NCBI RefSeq assembly: GCF_030864355.1
Contig: NC_083395.1
Coordinates: forward strand, 1,798,001-1,862,000
DNA length: 64,000 nucleotides
From: Cutaneotrichosporon cavernicola
Lineage: Eukaryota; Basidiomycota; Tremellomycetes; Trichosporonales; Trichosporonaceae
Reading direction: 5' to 3'
The first letter of the stretch is position 1. Every line of letters starts with the position of its first letter. Below the pieces are notes generated by a model. That model worked only from the letters and a program-made list of their open reading frames with translations, was not told the DNA's origin and ran no database searches. Below, one piece after another: positions 11,840 to 23,062 of this stretch. Both the position numbers and the translations under genes were made by a program.

Positions 11840-13552
11840 ATGGCGGCCCCAGGACTGCGCTCGCAACCGCCTCCCACGCGGCCAGCAGGACCCCGGCCAA
11901 CCTTCAGATGGAGATCGGACGTGCCCCCGCCCGTACCGCCAAAAACGCCAAATACGCCTAATACGGGTGCAATGTCAATGTCACCAACACCGAAAGCGCC
12001 AGGATCATACCCCTCTCCCAGACCACCACCTGCGCGCTCATCATTTGACACCCTCCCTCCTCCCCCAGTTCCGCCACCCGTCCCTTACCCAGCCCGTGAC
12101 CCGTCCGAAGGCTCAGATAGCTCGGAGTCGGTCGCGGCCAGCCTCGCTCGCCTCACCACGCCCAGGAAACGTGTGGTCACGCGCACGCGTCGGCCCGTCT
12201 CGTCACCAAGGCGGCGGAGAAGAGAACCCGACGAGTGGAAAGATGAAGATGACGCTGACGAAGCGGGCGAACGTCCAGGCCTAGCGGCAACACTGACGTA
12301 CCTCGTCGGGCCGCTCCGTCTCCTCCTGGCGCCAATACATGCCGTGGTCACCCCTGTGTTATGGCATCTGCTCAACGTCGCCATCCTCGTCTGCCTCGTA
12401 TTCCTCGGCTTCTACCTTGTGCAGGCGTGGCTCCGCCGCACCCTCGCAGCCAGGTTCTCCTCCACCTCGTCGGTGCCAAATGTGATCGCCATGTTACCCC
12501 TTGTCCGCGAACTCGCTACGCCGACGTGCTTCCTCGCCGGGGTGGGGTGTGAATTGTCGTTGCTGGCCTCACCGAATATGACGGCACGCCCTTTCTGGCA
12601 GATGGCCAGTGGCGGAAGTACGGTCGACGTCGCGGCTGTTTCGCGGGGACTGAGCCGAGAGGCGCGGCAGGCAAAGGATATCTTCGAGAGCCTCACGGCG
12701 CTGGGGGACGGGCGCATGACCGCCGGCCTCGGACATCTCCGGTAAGTCAATTTGTGGCGGGCTGACGATAGAATTCACGAGCTGGGTATCGCGGTGCAGA
12801 CCGGATCCACTCTCGAAGATCGGTTCTTCATCGGCGCCGAGCTCATCGAGGTGAGTTTACCTCGGACTCGCTGACGCCAGCTCGCCGACCTCGCTTCGGA
12901 CATTACAGACGAGGTCGTGACAATCAACGCAATGAGCGTCAACGTCTTCTCCTGGCTCTTCTGGGAGTTTTCCAACCTCGTCTCGCTCCTCTCCCTGCCA
13001 CCGGCCCAGCGGCCGAGCTCGCACCGTCTCGGGGCGCGTCTCGACTCACTCATCAATAGGCTCGACCACGAGCTCGACCGTCTCTACCTCTCCGTTGACG
13101 GCGCGGTCCCCCTCGCAACCAGGGGGCGGGATAAGGGATGGTCACTGCTACGCCAGCTGTCCGAAGTCCACTCGGGCCTCAAGGCCGAGCACGACCGTTT
13201 TCCCGGCTGGCAGAGGGCGCTGGATGTGTCGCGCCGTTTCTTTGCCGGCGGCGATCCAAGCAAGATGACAAGGATTGGTCGTGATCTTGACTTGACGCGG
13301 GCAACGATTAGCGGGATCGACGAGACAAGCAAGAGTCTTGAGAGGGTACGTATCGACCTCACCGCGTTCCGGGCGCAGGTGCGCAACTTCAAGGGAAGCG
13401 TTATGGGGTTACATCTCGGCGCGAGTGAGGAGATTGGCCTCGGGCCAGAGCAGGAGATGCTTATCCTCACTGGGGTTGTTGACGAGCTTGGGCTGGCAGT
13501 TGGACGGGCGAAACGCAGACCGGCCAGTGAAGGCCACATGATTGATGCGTAG
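11840..13552 (+). CDS. Uncharacterised membrane protein with coiled-coil domain
   Basis: Exons 11840-12741, 12772-12850 and 12881-13552 give 550 residues. The first about 110 residues are proline-rich with PPxP segments (possible SH3 ligands). A basic stretch (RRRRRREP) and an acidic patch follow. Then come hydrophobic segments around AATLTYLVGPLRLLLAPI and VAILVCLVFLGFYLV. The remainder is helical, with acidic/basic heptad-like patterns (for example INRLDHELDRLYL). Both introns are only 30 nt, the shortest in the window, and both phases close. I recognise no family; a membrane-anchored scaffold with a long soluble helical domain is a description rather than a function. Confidence 0.72.
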
Positions 13553-13907
13553 ATTGTAGATATGTAGCCTAGCCCGTGTATGCAAACACTGCTGATACTA
13601 CCGCAGCGGAGGGGGAGGGGGGAGGACTGGGTGTTGGGTGGCGAGTGAACCTGTGTGACCCGGCCACTGCATTTATGCGGCTACAAACACCGCGCGGCGG
13701 GATTGGACGTGTGCCGCGAAGGTCTGGGTATGGTCGGTGCATCCAGGACTAGCCTCGCGCCACTACCTGGATGAAATGAGTAGTCAATTAGCATTGGTGA
13801 ATCAACCAGCGCACTATCATCGCACATCTTCTACATCTTAGGTTCGTGTACTGCTACAGAAGTATTCCGTTGTGTTTGGATTTGAGGTGGGTTGGTTGAG
13901 TTCCGCT
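13553..13907. other. Convergent intergenic region
   Basis: 355 bp between the 3' ends of the membrane coiled-coil gene and the SUR7-like gene. I see nothing beyond expected 3' UTR sequence. Confidence 0.5.
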
Positions 13908-14742
13908 TTAGTGCGAGGCGCCGGGGATGGGACTGTTGTTGTACGGGTCCTGGTAGTGGGGGTCGATACCGAGGGGGGCGGGGTTTGAGATGAGGCTAAC
14001 ATCCGCGCTGGAATCCTGCCCCTTCTCCTTTGCCGTGCAGACCGGCGCATACTCGAGGTCGGTGCGGTGGCGGCTTTTGCGGCGCTTCTTGTCCTTTCGG
14101 GCAAGGTAGCATTCGACGATTCCGAGGACCCAGCAGAAGCCCGAGACAATGGTCGCGATGAGGAGCATGATCCCGCCAGGACCGATGCGGGACTGGGCAC
14201 CATTGACGCCCCCAAAGTAATACGAGGAGACTTTGAAGGCGGACCAAGTCATGATGGTTGCGATGCCCGAGGAGATGCTAACGAAAACACCGAGAACGGC
14301 CGAGGTGATCGCACTGCCGATGTGTTCGCCCTTGGAGGAGATGATGAAAGCGATTAAAGCAATACCGGCAGAAATGGGGATGGCGATGAAATACTTTGTG
14401 GCAACGATAAGTTTCTCGTCCCAGTCCGACTTGGCTGCCAGAGAGGCGGAGAGCTCGGTGGCGAGGTCGTAGCCGAGCGAAGCGCGGACGCAGCCCTTGT
14501 CCGAGGAACAGTAGCCGAAGGGACCGGCCCAGATGGTTCTCTGGGAGATTTGGCCGTTTCCCATCTTAGTAGAACTGAAGGTCTGGAGCGCAAAGACGTT
14601 CTGGATAGGTGGGCCGACTAGTTGTCAGAACAGAGAATAGTTCATACTCACAGGAAGGGAGGACGGTCAAGAGGAAACAAAGGAGGAGGAGACCAGTCTG
14701 GATACGACCGGTGATGGATGTGTCGCGGTTCCAGCGAACCAT
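13908..14742 (-). CDS. SUR7/PalI-family tetraspan plasma-membrane protein
   Basis: SUR7/PalI proteins organise eisosomes or sense ambient pH at the plasma membrane. Exons 14742-14652 and 14617-13908 give 266 residues. There is a first membrane segment (TGLLLLCFLLTVLPS), then an extracellular region with the spaced pair CSSDKGC. Three more membrane segments follow (IPISAGIALIAFIISS, AVLGVFVSISSGIATIM, IMLLIATIVSGFCWVLGI), and a basic cytosolic tail begins ARKDKKRRKSR. The GxxGYC-type motif before the Cys pair and the four-helix layout fit the family. The 34-nt intron must use the TAG acceptor at 14618; the next AG gives a stop. A TATAAG box lies about 105 nt upstream. Confidence 0.8.
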
Positions 14743-14844
14743 GGTGCTTGAATTGGACGTTGGCGGTCGAGAGGGGGCAAGTCGCTGGCAGAGGTGAATA
14801 TGAGTACCGAGTGCTGAATGCAGAGGATGACTACCTGCTACGTC

Positions 14845-14852
14845 CTTATATC
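14845..14852 (-). promoter_or_regulatory. TATA-like box of the SUR7-like gene
   Basis: TATAAG on the minus strand lies about 105 nt before the ATG at 14742. Assignment rests on sequence and position only. Confidence 0.4.
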
Positions 14853-15558
14853 TCACTCTCACGCCAACCAGTACACCCCCGCAATACTCGGACAAGCTAG
14901 AGTGTACGCCGGGATTCTCATAGCATTGCGACGGGTTCACAGCAAGTTCACCGCCTCAGCCCGGTGAGACTTGACATGCCAGGTCAGGCACGCCCGGCAG
15001 CTCCGGAGGGCTGCAAGTTTGCCAGAGGGCATGGCCGGACGGGCCGGGACGCTGATGGCATCAGTAGGAAGAGACTGCTTATGGCGAGAAGAGAGGAGTG
15101 GACAGTTGAAACCGCGGGAGATGGGAGATTGAGGCGGTGAAGCATGTTTGGCTCCCTAACGTGTCCGGACATTGCGGAATGCGGCACCAATCTTATTGCT
15201 GGTGTGACGCGACTCTGTTTGCCTGTCATTGCGGCCCCGCAGCTGGCATCTTGCCAGAACACCGGAGCGGACTCGGCAAAGTGCCCATCGCCGTGTTCTG
15301 CGGAGGAGATTGCGTGAGAGCGTGGGTGCAGTAGGTAAACCAGTGCCCGTGTCTGCCCGGTACAGTATCGTGTTGCGCAGGGCGGACTGGTGGATGCGCT
15401 GTGATGGGTTAGCTGGAAGTGACGCGCCATGCATGTCTCGGGGGTATCGTAATTAGTTCAGGCCGTAGAAATCCGACCACGAACACGCGATTGTGCTTTT
15501 CAGATGCATACACAGTATGGCAGTGAGTGAGAAGCAAGTCGTAGACTTGCCCTTCAAG
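14853..15558. other. Intergenic region
   Basis: This lies between the SUR7-like promoter and the end of the GH5 gene. The open frames here run in several directions with no splice support, and I see no RNA gene. Confidence 0.45.
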
Positions 15559-15620
15559 GGCAGGTTGTTGGTGGTGAGAGCCTTTACTTGGCAGGTTGTT
15601 GGTGGTGAGAGCCTTTACTT
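15559..15620. repeat. Perfect 31-bp tandem duplication spanning the GH5 stop codon
   Basis: Copies at 15559-15589 and 15590-15620 are identical, and the first five bases of the unit recur at 15621-15625. On the coding strand each copy begins with aag taa, so the first holds the real stop and the second repeats it in the 3' UTR. Confidence 0.92.
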
Positions 15621-17172
15621 GGCAGCAGCCATGCACGCCTGAAATTGCTAATGTCAGAATTGGTGTAGAACAACTCACGGCGTTACTACAGTTGGCGACA
15701 GTCAGAGGAGGGACGTTGCCGTTTACGTTTGCGGAGAGCTGGCAGCGGTCCATCTGGGTGTAGCAGGAGCGGTCGAGGGCGTCGATGAGCGAGTTGAACT
15801 CCTGCCCGTTGGTATAGTACTTGTTGCCGGCCTTGGTGACTGCGGGGGCGGAGAAGCCGCCCAGCGCGCCCGTGAAGGTCTGGTAGTTGCCAGCGAGAAC
15901 GGAGGGTTTGGGCTGAGACGACCAAGCTGGGACCGAAGCGGAGGACGAGGCGGCGGATGAGGGGGTCACGGGCTTGGAGGTCGATGCGGCTGTGGAGGAC
16001 GACGCGGCAGAGGGGGCAGAGGACGAGGAGCGGGCCGGCTTGACGCTCGGCGACGACGAGGTCGGAACCGGCTTGGAGCTCGACAGCGAGGCGACTACAG
16101 AGGACGAAGAGACCGGCTTGGAGATCGAGGTGGTGGTGGACGAAACGACGCCCGACTTGCCAGGCAGGAACGGCTTGATTGCCTTTGTCCAGAGGGCGTT
16201 ATCCGAGCCGTCGGCGTTTGGTGTAAGCGACAGCTCGTAGCCTGGGTAAGGCTGGAAGCTCCCTGCTGCCCAAGCTGTGAATCCGACAAAGACGTCGTTA
16301 TTATCAACGACATACTGGAGCATTTTGGGGATGTAAGTTTGGCACGACTGGGTGTTCGCCCCGCCCATTTCGGTGATGATAGCTCGGCGGCCATTAGTCT
16401 TGAGCCATCCGACAAACGGTGCGAGAACGTCTAGACCATCCGTTACACATTCATGGGACGTACCGCTGCCGTCAGCGTCGAGGTACTTGTGCACGTCGAG
16501 GAGGAGGCGGTCGAGTCCGCCGGTCGGGTCAGTGATTGCGAGTATTGGGTTGTTTGCCCCAGAAGTCCAGGTCTCGGCTTTGGTCCATTGGTTACCGGGG
16601 AGAATGATTGTGTTCCGAGCTCCCGCGGACCGGATAGCGTTGACTGCGGCCTGACAGGCGGCTGCGACACCGATAATGTCTTGATCGTGAGGCTCGTTCA
16701 TGAGGCCGAAAATCACATGGTCGTTGTCGGCGTATTTCTTAGCCAGGAGAGACCAGAGGGAGGCAAATGCCATGTTGGACGGTCCGTCCGCGCCGATGAT
16801 GCCAGAGTTCCACCGGCCATAGTTGTGGATATCGATGATGGCGTAGGCGCCCCGGCTGGTCACGTCTTGGACGAGGCGGTCGTAGATGGGAAAATAGGTT
16901 GCGTCGAGGGTCGTGCTGGCGGGATTGTTGCCGACAAGATACTGCCACCCGACAGGAAGACGGATGACGTTGGAACCCTGCTCGATAAAGTGGCCGATCT
17001 GGGAGATGGGGGGACACATCGACGTGCCGGACCAGCCCCAGACGTTCATGCCAAAGTCGCAGCCGGCAAGGTTGAGGCCGCCGAGGCGGGGGAGAGTGGT
17101 GCGCGGGGTGATGGGGGCTGCGGCAGCCGCGGAGAACAGGCCGAGGAGGGAGATGAGGGCTGAGAGATTCAT
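15615..17172 (-). CDS. Secreted GH5 endo-beta-1,4-glucanase with Cys-rich C-terminal domain
   Basis: A secreted glycoside hydrolase that probably cuts beta-1,4-glucan. Exons 17172-15679 and 15638-15615 give 505 residues. It has a signal peptide (1-19). The GH5 core carries IRLPVGWQYL, IIDIHNYGRWN and the acid/base Glu160 in FGLMNEPHD. The nucleophile is Glu268 in IITEMGG. A Ser/Thr-rich, presumably O-glycosylated linker (about 340-430) precedes a C-terminal domain with paired cysteines (RSCYTQMDRC, then C residues to the end). The last exon is only eight codons (ACMAAAK after the junction); without splicing the frame would run on for 80 unrelated residues. The GH5_5 subfamily is my inference. 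Confidence 0.9.
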
Positions 17173-17955
17173 GATGCGGATGAGGGATGCAAGGAGTGAG
17201 GTGTGGCGTGGTCTGAAGGTGTGGGGTTTCAAGGAATGTGGGTGCTGGTACCGGACCGAGCTAGGAGGAGCAAGAGAATGGTGGGGATGACGAGGGAGGC
17301 GTGGTGCTTATATGGTTTGTGGTGGGGGCCGTGCGGAGTGACATACTCGACGCGAGGGGTCTGCGTCAAGTCAAGGAGATCGGTCCGTTAGCTCGACTGT
17401 CGTCGCCTTGAGGGAATCGCTGGTTTCCTGGAGGCAACGCCATCAGCGGGCACGTATTGCCGCGGTCTGCGAGTCTCCGTCCCAACCAGAGTCTCCAGCT
17501 CATGAGCCAGAGGCCCCCGTTCGCCGTCCCTTTGCCTATCGGTATATCGGATGGCCTGCTGTGGCGCAGATAATGTCCAGGCACGTCAGGTCAGTCGTTG
17601 TGCGTCAGTGCCGAATGAATGCAAGGCCATTGGGTTAGATAGGGATGTGAGTCGGCGTAATGGAACGCCACTGTGCGCCATGCCACCACCCCGCCCGGCC
17701 TCCGAGGATTGACAGTCTTGTCTACTCTGTCAAGTCCCAGTCGCGGCCGATCATGAATCCCGTCCACTAACTAGTGGACGCCGAAGGAGGCAAGGACCAG
17801 TTCAACCTACTCTGTATTCCGCACACCTCCATCAGAAGCGATAGGTAACAAGTGCGCACAGACCCCAGGACTCCTCTTTGACAGTCACAAACAGGCCGAT
17901 GCGGAATGGCCCGAAAGCTGCCCGTCGCCATGCTGTGTACATGTACATCTCTCTT
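17173..17955. other. Intergenic region with GH5 promoter
   Basis: 0.78 kb upstream of GH5 and downstream of the small membrane protein gene. Apart from the TATA-like box at 17307-17313 I see nothing. Confidence 0.45.
17307..17313 (-). promoter_or_regulatory. TATA-like box of the GH5 gene
   Basis: TATAAG in the sense strand lies about 135 nt upstream of the ATG at 17172. A strong TATA promoter suits an inducible secreted enzyme; this is inference. Confidence 0.4.
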
Positions 17956-18667
17956 CTAGAGTCGCTTGAGCCGGCTGTCATTCTTGAGATACTTGCCGAA
18001 CTTGTAGTCGTCCTCGCCAAACATGATCGCGTACCAACCCCACGCGCCCACCACTCCATTCCCGACTCCTGTAATAACAGCCATCGCGCCAAGTGGAGAA
18101 TTCCAGGACACGACGGCGGTCACGCAGCCGAGGATGGCGAGGACGGTGGTGACGGCCTTGCGGCCAGGCGCGTGTGGCTTGTACGCGGGTACGACGACGA
18201 ACACGGTGATGGAGGCGAGGGCGAGCAGTCCCAGGCCCAAAGAACGGAGCGTAAGTTCCTCGAGGCTCGTCAGGCGCGAGGGACGCTCAAAACGGCTGAT
18301 GCTGCCTCGATCGACGCCGGGGACGGTCATGCCCATTGACGACTGGGAGAGGCGGGTCGCGCGCGGCCCGTCGTCCGAGGCAAAGAAGAGGACGAGGCGC
18401 GGGAGCAGGAGGAGCGGGAGCGCGAGGAGGGCGTACCTGTCGTCAGTATCTGTCATGCGTCTCAATCTCCAACCCAACTTACCAGCTCGCAGCCGCCATG
18501 CCGTAGTAACTTGTGTTATCCATTGCTCCCTCGGACGGGCTGGCTTGGGCCTTGGCCCGATCCTCAGCCTCGCGATATCCGCGCCCGAGGGAGCCGGGAG
18601 CCTCACGTCGCGGTGGTGGAGGGTACCCTCCGCCGAGGGAATGCATCTCGATCGGCGCGCCAGACAT
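17956..18667 (-). CDS. Small multi-pass membrane protein, uncharacterised
   Basis: Exons 18667-18483 and 18436-17956 give 221 residues. The N-terminus is cytosol-like, rich in Gly and Pro (GGGYPPPPRREAPGS). The frame then carries about four hydrophobic segments: [56 protein letters not shown] and MAVITGVGNGVVGAWGWYAIMFG. It ends in a charged tail (DDYKFGKYLKNDSRLKRL). The 46-nt intron falls just before the first membrane segment. The pattern is that of small fungal tetraspan proteins of unknown role. I cannot name a family. Confidence 0.72.
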
Positions 18668-19332
18668 TGCCGCAAACTCGAAGGGAATGGTGGTGGGTGG
18701 TAGGGTGGGTAAGGTGGGAGCTTGAGGAGAGGTGGGAGGGTGAGGAGGAGGTGAACGAGGGTGGAGACGAGTTGCTTGGAGAGAAAGCCTCTAGACAGTG
18801 ATGGGAGAAGACTGGAGATCTGGAGTGCGGCCTCGAGACGTGGCAGTGATGATGTCGTGGAAGTTGTTGAGATCTTTGGGAGCCGCTTCTAATGCATATA
18901 GATCGCACTGACACCTACGTCACGCGTCATACGTCATGTTCATCTCGGAACCAAATTTGGGCCAGCCACCATGTGGCATCATTCCCCATGCCTTGGCTTG
19001 ATGAGATCTAAGATTGAGTTGAGAGCACAAGTACAACATATCTCAACCCCGGCCAGCAGCTGGAAAGTGTTGTACAGCAGAATAAAGTGTTGTACAGCAG
19101 TAATGGCCTAACTTAAACATTGTCGATCACCACCGGACGAGACCGAAACACCGCGTGGGTCACGAGCTTACCGCGGCGCTATCTCTCGGAGCAGCGGTAA
19201 GCGGTCAGCTGATCACGGCGAACACGGCGAGATAGATAGTGTCATTCACCACCTTGCACACGAATCGTAACCTAAATGTTGCAGCATAAGAACAGCGCAA
19301 TCTGGGCACCAACCTAATCCCCACCACTGACG
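18668..19332. other. Divergent intergenic region
   Basis: 0.67 kb between the small membrane protein gene and the intronless lectin-like gene. It contains a 17-bp direct repeat (19064-19100). No exon is seen. Confidence 0.5.
19064..19100. repeat. 17-bp direct repeat upstream of the lectin-like gene
   Basis: The sequence aaagtgttgtacagcag occurs at 19064-19080 and 19084-19100. It could be a paired regulatory site or a small tandem duplication. Confidence 0.75.
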
Positions 19333-20991
19333 ATGATCATCCCCATCGAGGCCGCACAGGCTGCGCTCTCCCTCGCCTCCCTTGCCTCCCCTCATGTGAC
19401 GGACTACAGCGTCTCAGCGGGGCGCATAGGCGAATGGACTCACCCCGACGACACGCCAGCCATGTCCTTCCTCGACAGCGACGGGACGTACTACTACCAA
19501 TCGTCTGACGCGTCGTACGGCATAACCCAAACCCGACAATGGCATTTCTGGACCGGCGCAGACATGGACCACTCTGCCGAGGCTCCAATCTCACATGCGG
19601 TAAATCCCACCAACCCGCTGGATCGGAACGACAACACTACCTGGCGATGCAATAATTCACCAACTGGCAAAATGTCGAGTTATAGGCCAGACGGCGTCCG
19701 GTCTTGGCCAGACCCGATGGACTATAGCCAGAAAAACTACTGCGACCTCATGGGACTCTGGGTCGACCCGGACTCGGGGGACTGGTTCGGGCTGATACAT
19801 AACGAATTCACACCGGCTCCATTTGGCGATAGAATGCACTTTGACGCCATCGACCTTGCTGTTTCGAAAGACCATGGAGCGACATGGGACATACGCCAAC
19901 ATATCATCACCTCCCCTTATGATACTATACGAAACGATACGACAACCTTTCCGGGGGACACGTATTACTGGGGCGCGGGGGACCAGCGTTTCTTGGCCGA
20001 TATAAGGAGTGGGTACTTTTATATCTGGTACGGCAGCCGGGTGGTGGACAAGGGCACGAATGGGACGTGGCACGGCTTTGGATGGCACGTCGCGCGTGCT
20101 CGTATGGACCGCAAATTAGAGGCGGGGAGTTGGAGCAAGTTTTACGACGGCAAGTGGATCGAGCCAGGCCTTGGGGGGAAGGAGAGCTCACTCTTTCCGA
20201 TCGATTACCAGCTCGACGGATGGGATGGGGCTTGGGAGGACGGATATATCGCTCCAGAACGCGAGTATGATCCCCACAACTCGGGGAGTGGGGAGGACCA
20301 GATCGCGCGAGGACTCATGCCGCCAACCTCCCCCCTCTTCTGGATGGACGTGAGTTACAACGCCTACCTCGGTCTGTATATTGGCCAGCCTAGCGCGATC
20401 GACAAGAACAAGTCATCGCCGCAGAAGGTCTATGCGACGAATAACCTCGACTCACAAAGATGGTTCCTCCTTGGCGATACGGGCGATTACAAAACGACTT
20501 CGGCCTACCGATTCATGCTCGACTCTGTGAGCCGCACAGGCCAGTGGATACTGGGCAAGGTGTTCCGGGGCTACTGCTCGTTCGGGTGTTCGGCGGGTGA
20601 CGCAGAGTACGTCGAGATCACCGTCGACGGGCCACGATTCGAGCCGGTCGATACTGGCGTCTACCGAATTAGTGGTCTCGGCCTTGGAGAGTGGAGATTC
20701 GAACCGACGGGAGATGGGGCATACACCATCCACAGTACGGGATACCTCGGCGTACGCGATATCCCTTCCGACCGCGCGTGGAACACCCGAACCCGCCTCC
20801 TCCCGACTCCTGGGATCGGGACTCAGTGGTGGGTCATCCCGGCTGCATCTGGAGACAAGATCCGCCTGGTGAACCGGTACTCTGGCCTCGCCCTCGCTAT
20901 CACCAAACACGGAGCCGTCACTGTACCGCAGCGGTCGTGGGATGGCGCCCGGACGGCGGCGGAACAGGAGCTCGTCCTCACGCCTGTGTAG
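19333..20991 (+). CDS. Intronless propeller-like protein with ricin-type lectin C-terminus
   Basis: One uninterrupted frame encodes 552 residues. It carries an Asp-box (SKDHGATW), the hallmark of sialidase-type beta-propellers, and many aromatic/acidic loops (TYYWGAGDQRFL, GYFYIWYGSR) like GH43/sialidase folds. The last about 130 residues show beta-trefoil features (GEWRFEPTGDGAYTI, TQWWVIP, YSGLALAI), suggesting a ricin-type carbohydrate-binding module. It may bind or cut polysaccharide; no catalytic residue can be assigned. The N-terminus (MIIPIEAAQAALSLASLASP) is only a weak signal peptide. Unlike most neighbours it has no intron, and its codons use A/T third positions more often. Bacterial origin is possible. 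Confidence 0.8.
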   Translation: MIIPIEAAQAALSLASLASPHVTDYSVSAGRIGEWTHPDDTPAMSFLDSDGTYYYQSSDASYGITQTRQWHFWTGADMDHSAEAPISHAVNPTNPLDRNDNTTWRCNNSPTGKMSSYRPDGVRSWPDPMDYSQKNYCDLMGLWVDPDSGDWFGLIHNEFTPAPFGDRMHFDAIDLAVSKDHGATWDIRQHIITSPYDTIRNDTTTFPGDTYYWGAGDQRFLADIRSGYFYIWYGSRVVDKGTNGTWHGFGWHVARARMDRKLEAGSWSKFYDGKWIEPGLGGKESSLFPIDYQLDGWDGAWEDGYIAPEREYDPHNSGSGEDQIARGLMPPTSPLFWMDVSYNAYLGLYIGQPSAIDKNKSSPQKVYATNNLDSQRWFLLGDTGDYKTTSAYRFMLDSVSRTGQWILGKVFRGYCSFGCSAGDAEYVEITVDGPRFEPVDTGVYRISGLGLGEWRFEPTGDGAYTIHSTGYLGVRDIPSDRAWNTRTRLLPTPGIGTQWWVIPAASGDKIRLVNRYSGLALAITKHGAVTVPQRSWDGARTAAEQELVLTPV

Positions 20992-21807
20992 GATGTTCTC
21001 ATTGTGTAGGATGTTCTCGCCCCTGTGTAAGATTTGTAGACCAGAAAATGAGTCGAGATTGTGTCGGTTCGGTTAATTGAATCGCCCTTCGACTACAGTA
21101 CTCTAGTTGAATCCCAGCTGCCTCTAGGCAACAGGTACGAGTTTCGAGTATGCCTGCTTGTGATTTGCGATGCTATATTGCTGGGCAGCTGGTCAGGAAG
21201 GCCGTTCTATTTGTGGATACTTGGGAGGCGAGGTGAGACCGAGTTGGTGCTACTCCTTAAGCGCATGTGGCAGTGTCTCGCGACCGCCGGATTTCGCGGA
21301 CGCGAAGCGCGGATCGCCGGTTTGGGGTGCGTGGTGCCAGACCGACCCAGCGGTCCTCATTCGCTTGTCCAACTCGGCGCCGCAGTTGTATCGATCTCTC
21401 GATCTCTCATCTCCAGATCCCAAGCGCCAGTCACGCCCACTCGACACGGACGCGTTTCATTCCATAGCATACCGTGTGACATGGCGCCACAAGCCCAGTG
21501 ATCGAGTGAGAGATGCAGACGCGTAAACGCCCCAGATCCCGATCCCGATGCCGGTCCCAGCCCTGCCAAGCAAGTGGCACCACAAGTCGCAAGCCACGAC
21601 TGTGCAGTTTTCGGCTGCGTTTGGCTGTGTTTACAATATGACCATGCATAGGGCCAGCCCTAACCCGGATTGAGATCGAATCTAAAGCACATTGGCCAGC
21701 AATCAGGCATAGCTGCTGGGTGCGAAGTATAAGCCTAAATTGTTCACAGAAAAAGAAGGGGGAAAGGTGCACACAGGATGCAGGATGAAGAGGATGGTTG
21801 ATGACTC
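20992..21807. other. Convergent intergenic region
   Basis: 0.8 kb between two 3' ends, starting with a short partial repeat of taggatgttctc just after the stop. The frame at 21061-21501 lacks support. I see nothing functional. Confidence 0.45.
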
Positions 21808-23062
21808 TCAAAGGAGAGAGTATACAAGGAACGATGCGAACAGCACAGCAAAGTTCGCCGGGGCAGTGATGGAGGCGGCTCCAAAGACGCTGTTAGCGCC
21901 ACCGCCCGCGCTGCCGGGAGAGCTGCCCTTGCTGGTTTGTCAGCGATGCCCAAAGCGCGAAGAGTGGAGAGTGGAGAATGGGATCTTTTAGGTTGGATGG
22001 TTCGGATTGGTCGGGTTGGTCGGGAGAATTGTCCGGCGCCAAGCCAAACCGAACCAATCCTCCCTAACCCACACAGCCAGAGAAACAACTCACGGTAGAG
22101 AGCTCCAGAAGGTCATATCACGCAGGTAGAAGTTGCCCGAGTCTGCCTGGACCTCAAAGTAGTAGGTCTTTGTTGGATCGAGCGGGAGCGCAAAGAGCGT
22201 CGAGCCCGTGGTCGAAGCGCGCTGGGGGTGGGACGCGAGGGTTGCGTTGCCAGACGCCAGGTCGGGCTTGGTGGTGCCCTCACGGGTACGCAGGGACATG
22301 GTGAGCGGGCCGGCTTCCGGGCCAGTGAGGCCGCGCACCTTGACGTAGGTTGTGTTCTGAGGAACGTTGACGCGGACCATGGCGTTGCCAGAGCCGGCGG
22401 CGAACGCTAGGCGTCAGAGTTGTTGTTGTTTTGAGTTGTCACTCACAGTCATTGCCACTACCGTTGGCCTTCCACTTGGAACCATCGAGCTGGTAGAACG
22501 GGTGGAGACCCGAGCCCTGGATGGCGGGGATAGTCTCGGACTGAACCGTCTCCTTCTTGGCGTTGGGGTCGTTGACGTACATGCCGGTCGAGACCGAGAC
22601 GCTAGCGACCTTGACGTCTGAAGCCCAGTAGATGTTCATGCTACCGCGGTACGGCTTGGGAGCGAGACCCTCACGAGCGGCGAGGACTCCCTGGCCGACA
22701 TGCACTTGCTGGTCACCAGGGACGGGGAACATGCCGTCGTAGAGGCTGAATGAGCCGACTGGGCGAGGCTCGGAGGCGTTCGAGTTGGAGGCGGCGCCGT
22801 TGACCTTGACTGATGAGCCGAGGAAGTTGAGGCCGAGTGCGGCGCCGTACGAGCCGACGGCGGTGCAGGCCGAGTCGCCCTGGCCACCAATGCAATTGGT
22901 GACCATGTCCGACTTGAGGTGGAAGATGCCGTCGTTGGGGTAGAACGTCTCATCAAAGACGACGTTGGGGCGAGGGGGCAGGTCCAGCTGCCAGCCTTGA
23001 GCGGCGACGGGGATGGCCGCGAGCACCACAGCGGTGGACGCCACAGCGAGGACGGGTATCAT
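21808..23062 (-). CDS. GPI-anchored secreted glycoprotein, uncharacterised
   Basis: Exons 23062-22447, 22406-22094 and 21931-21808 give 350 residues. The protein begins with a clear signal peptide (MIPVLAVASTAVVLAAIPVAA) and has several N-glycosylation sequons (NAS, NGSG, NTTY, NATL). The middle is beta-rich (VRVNVPQNTTYVKVRGL, KTYYFEVQADSGNFYLRD). The third exon adds a Ser/Gly/Ala segment and a hydrophobic end (FAVLFASFLVYSLL), a typical GPI attachment signal. It was found only by splicing past the donor at 22093. The product should sit on the plasma membrane or wall. Its ectodomain resembles carbohydrate-binding beta-sandwiches only loosely, and I name no family. Confidence 0.8.
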
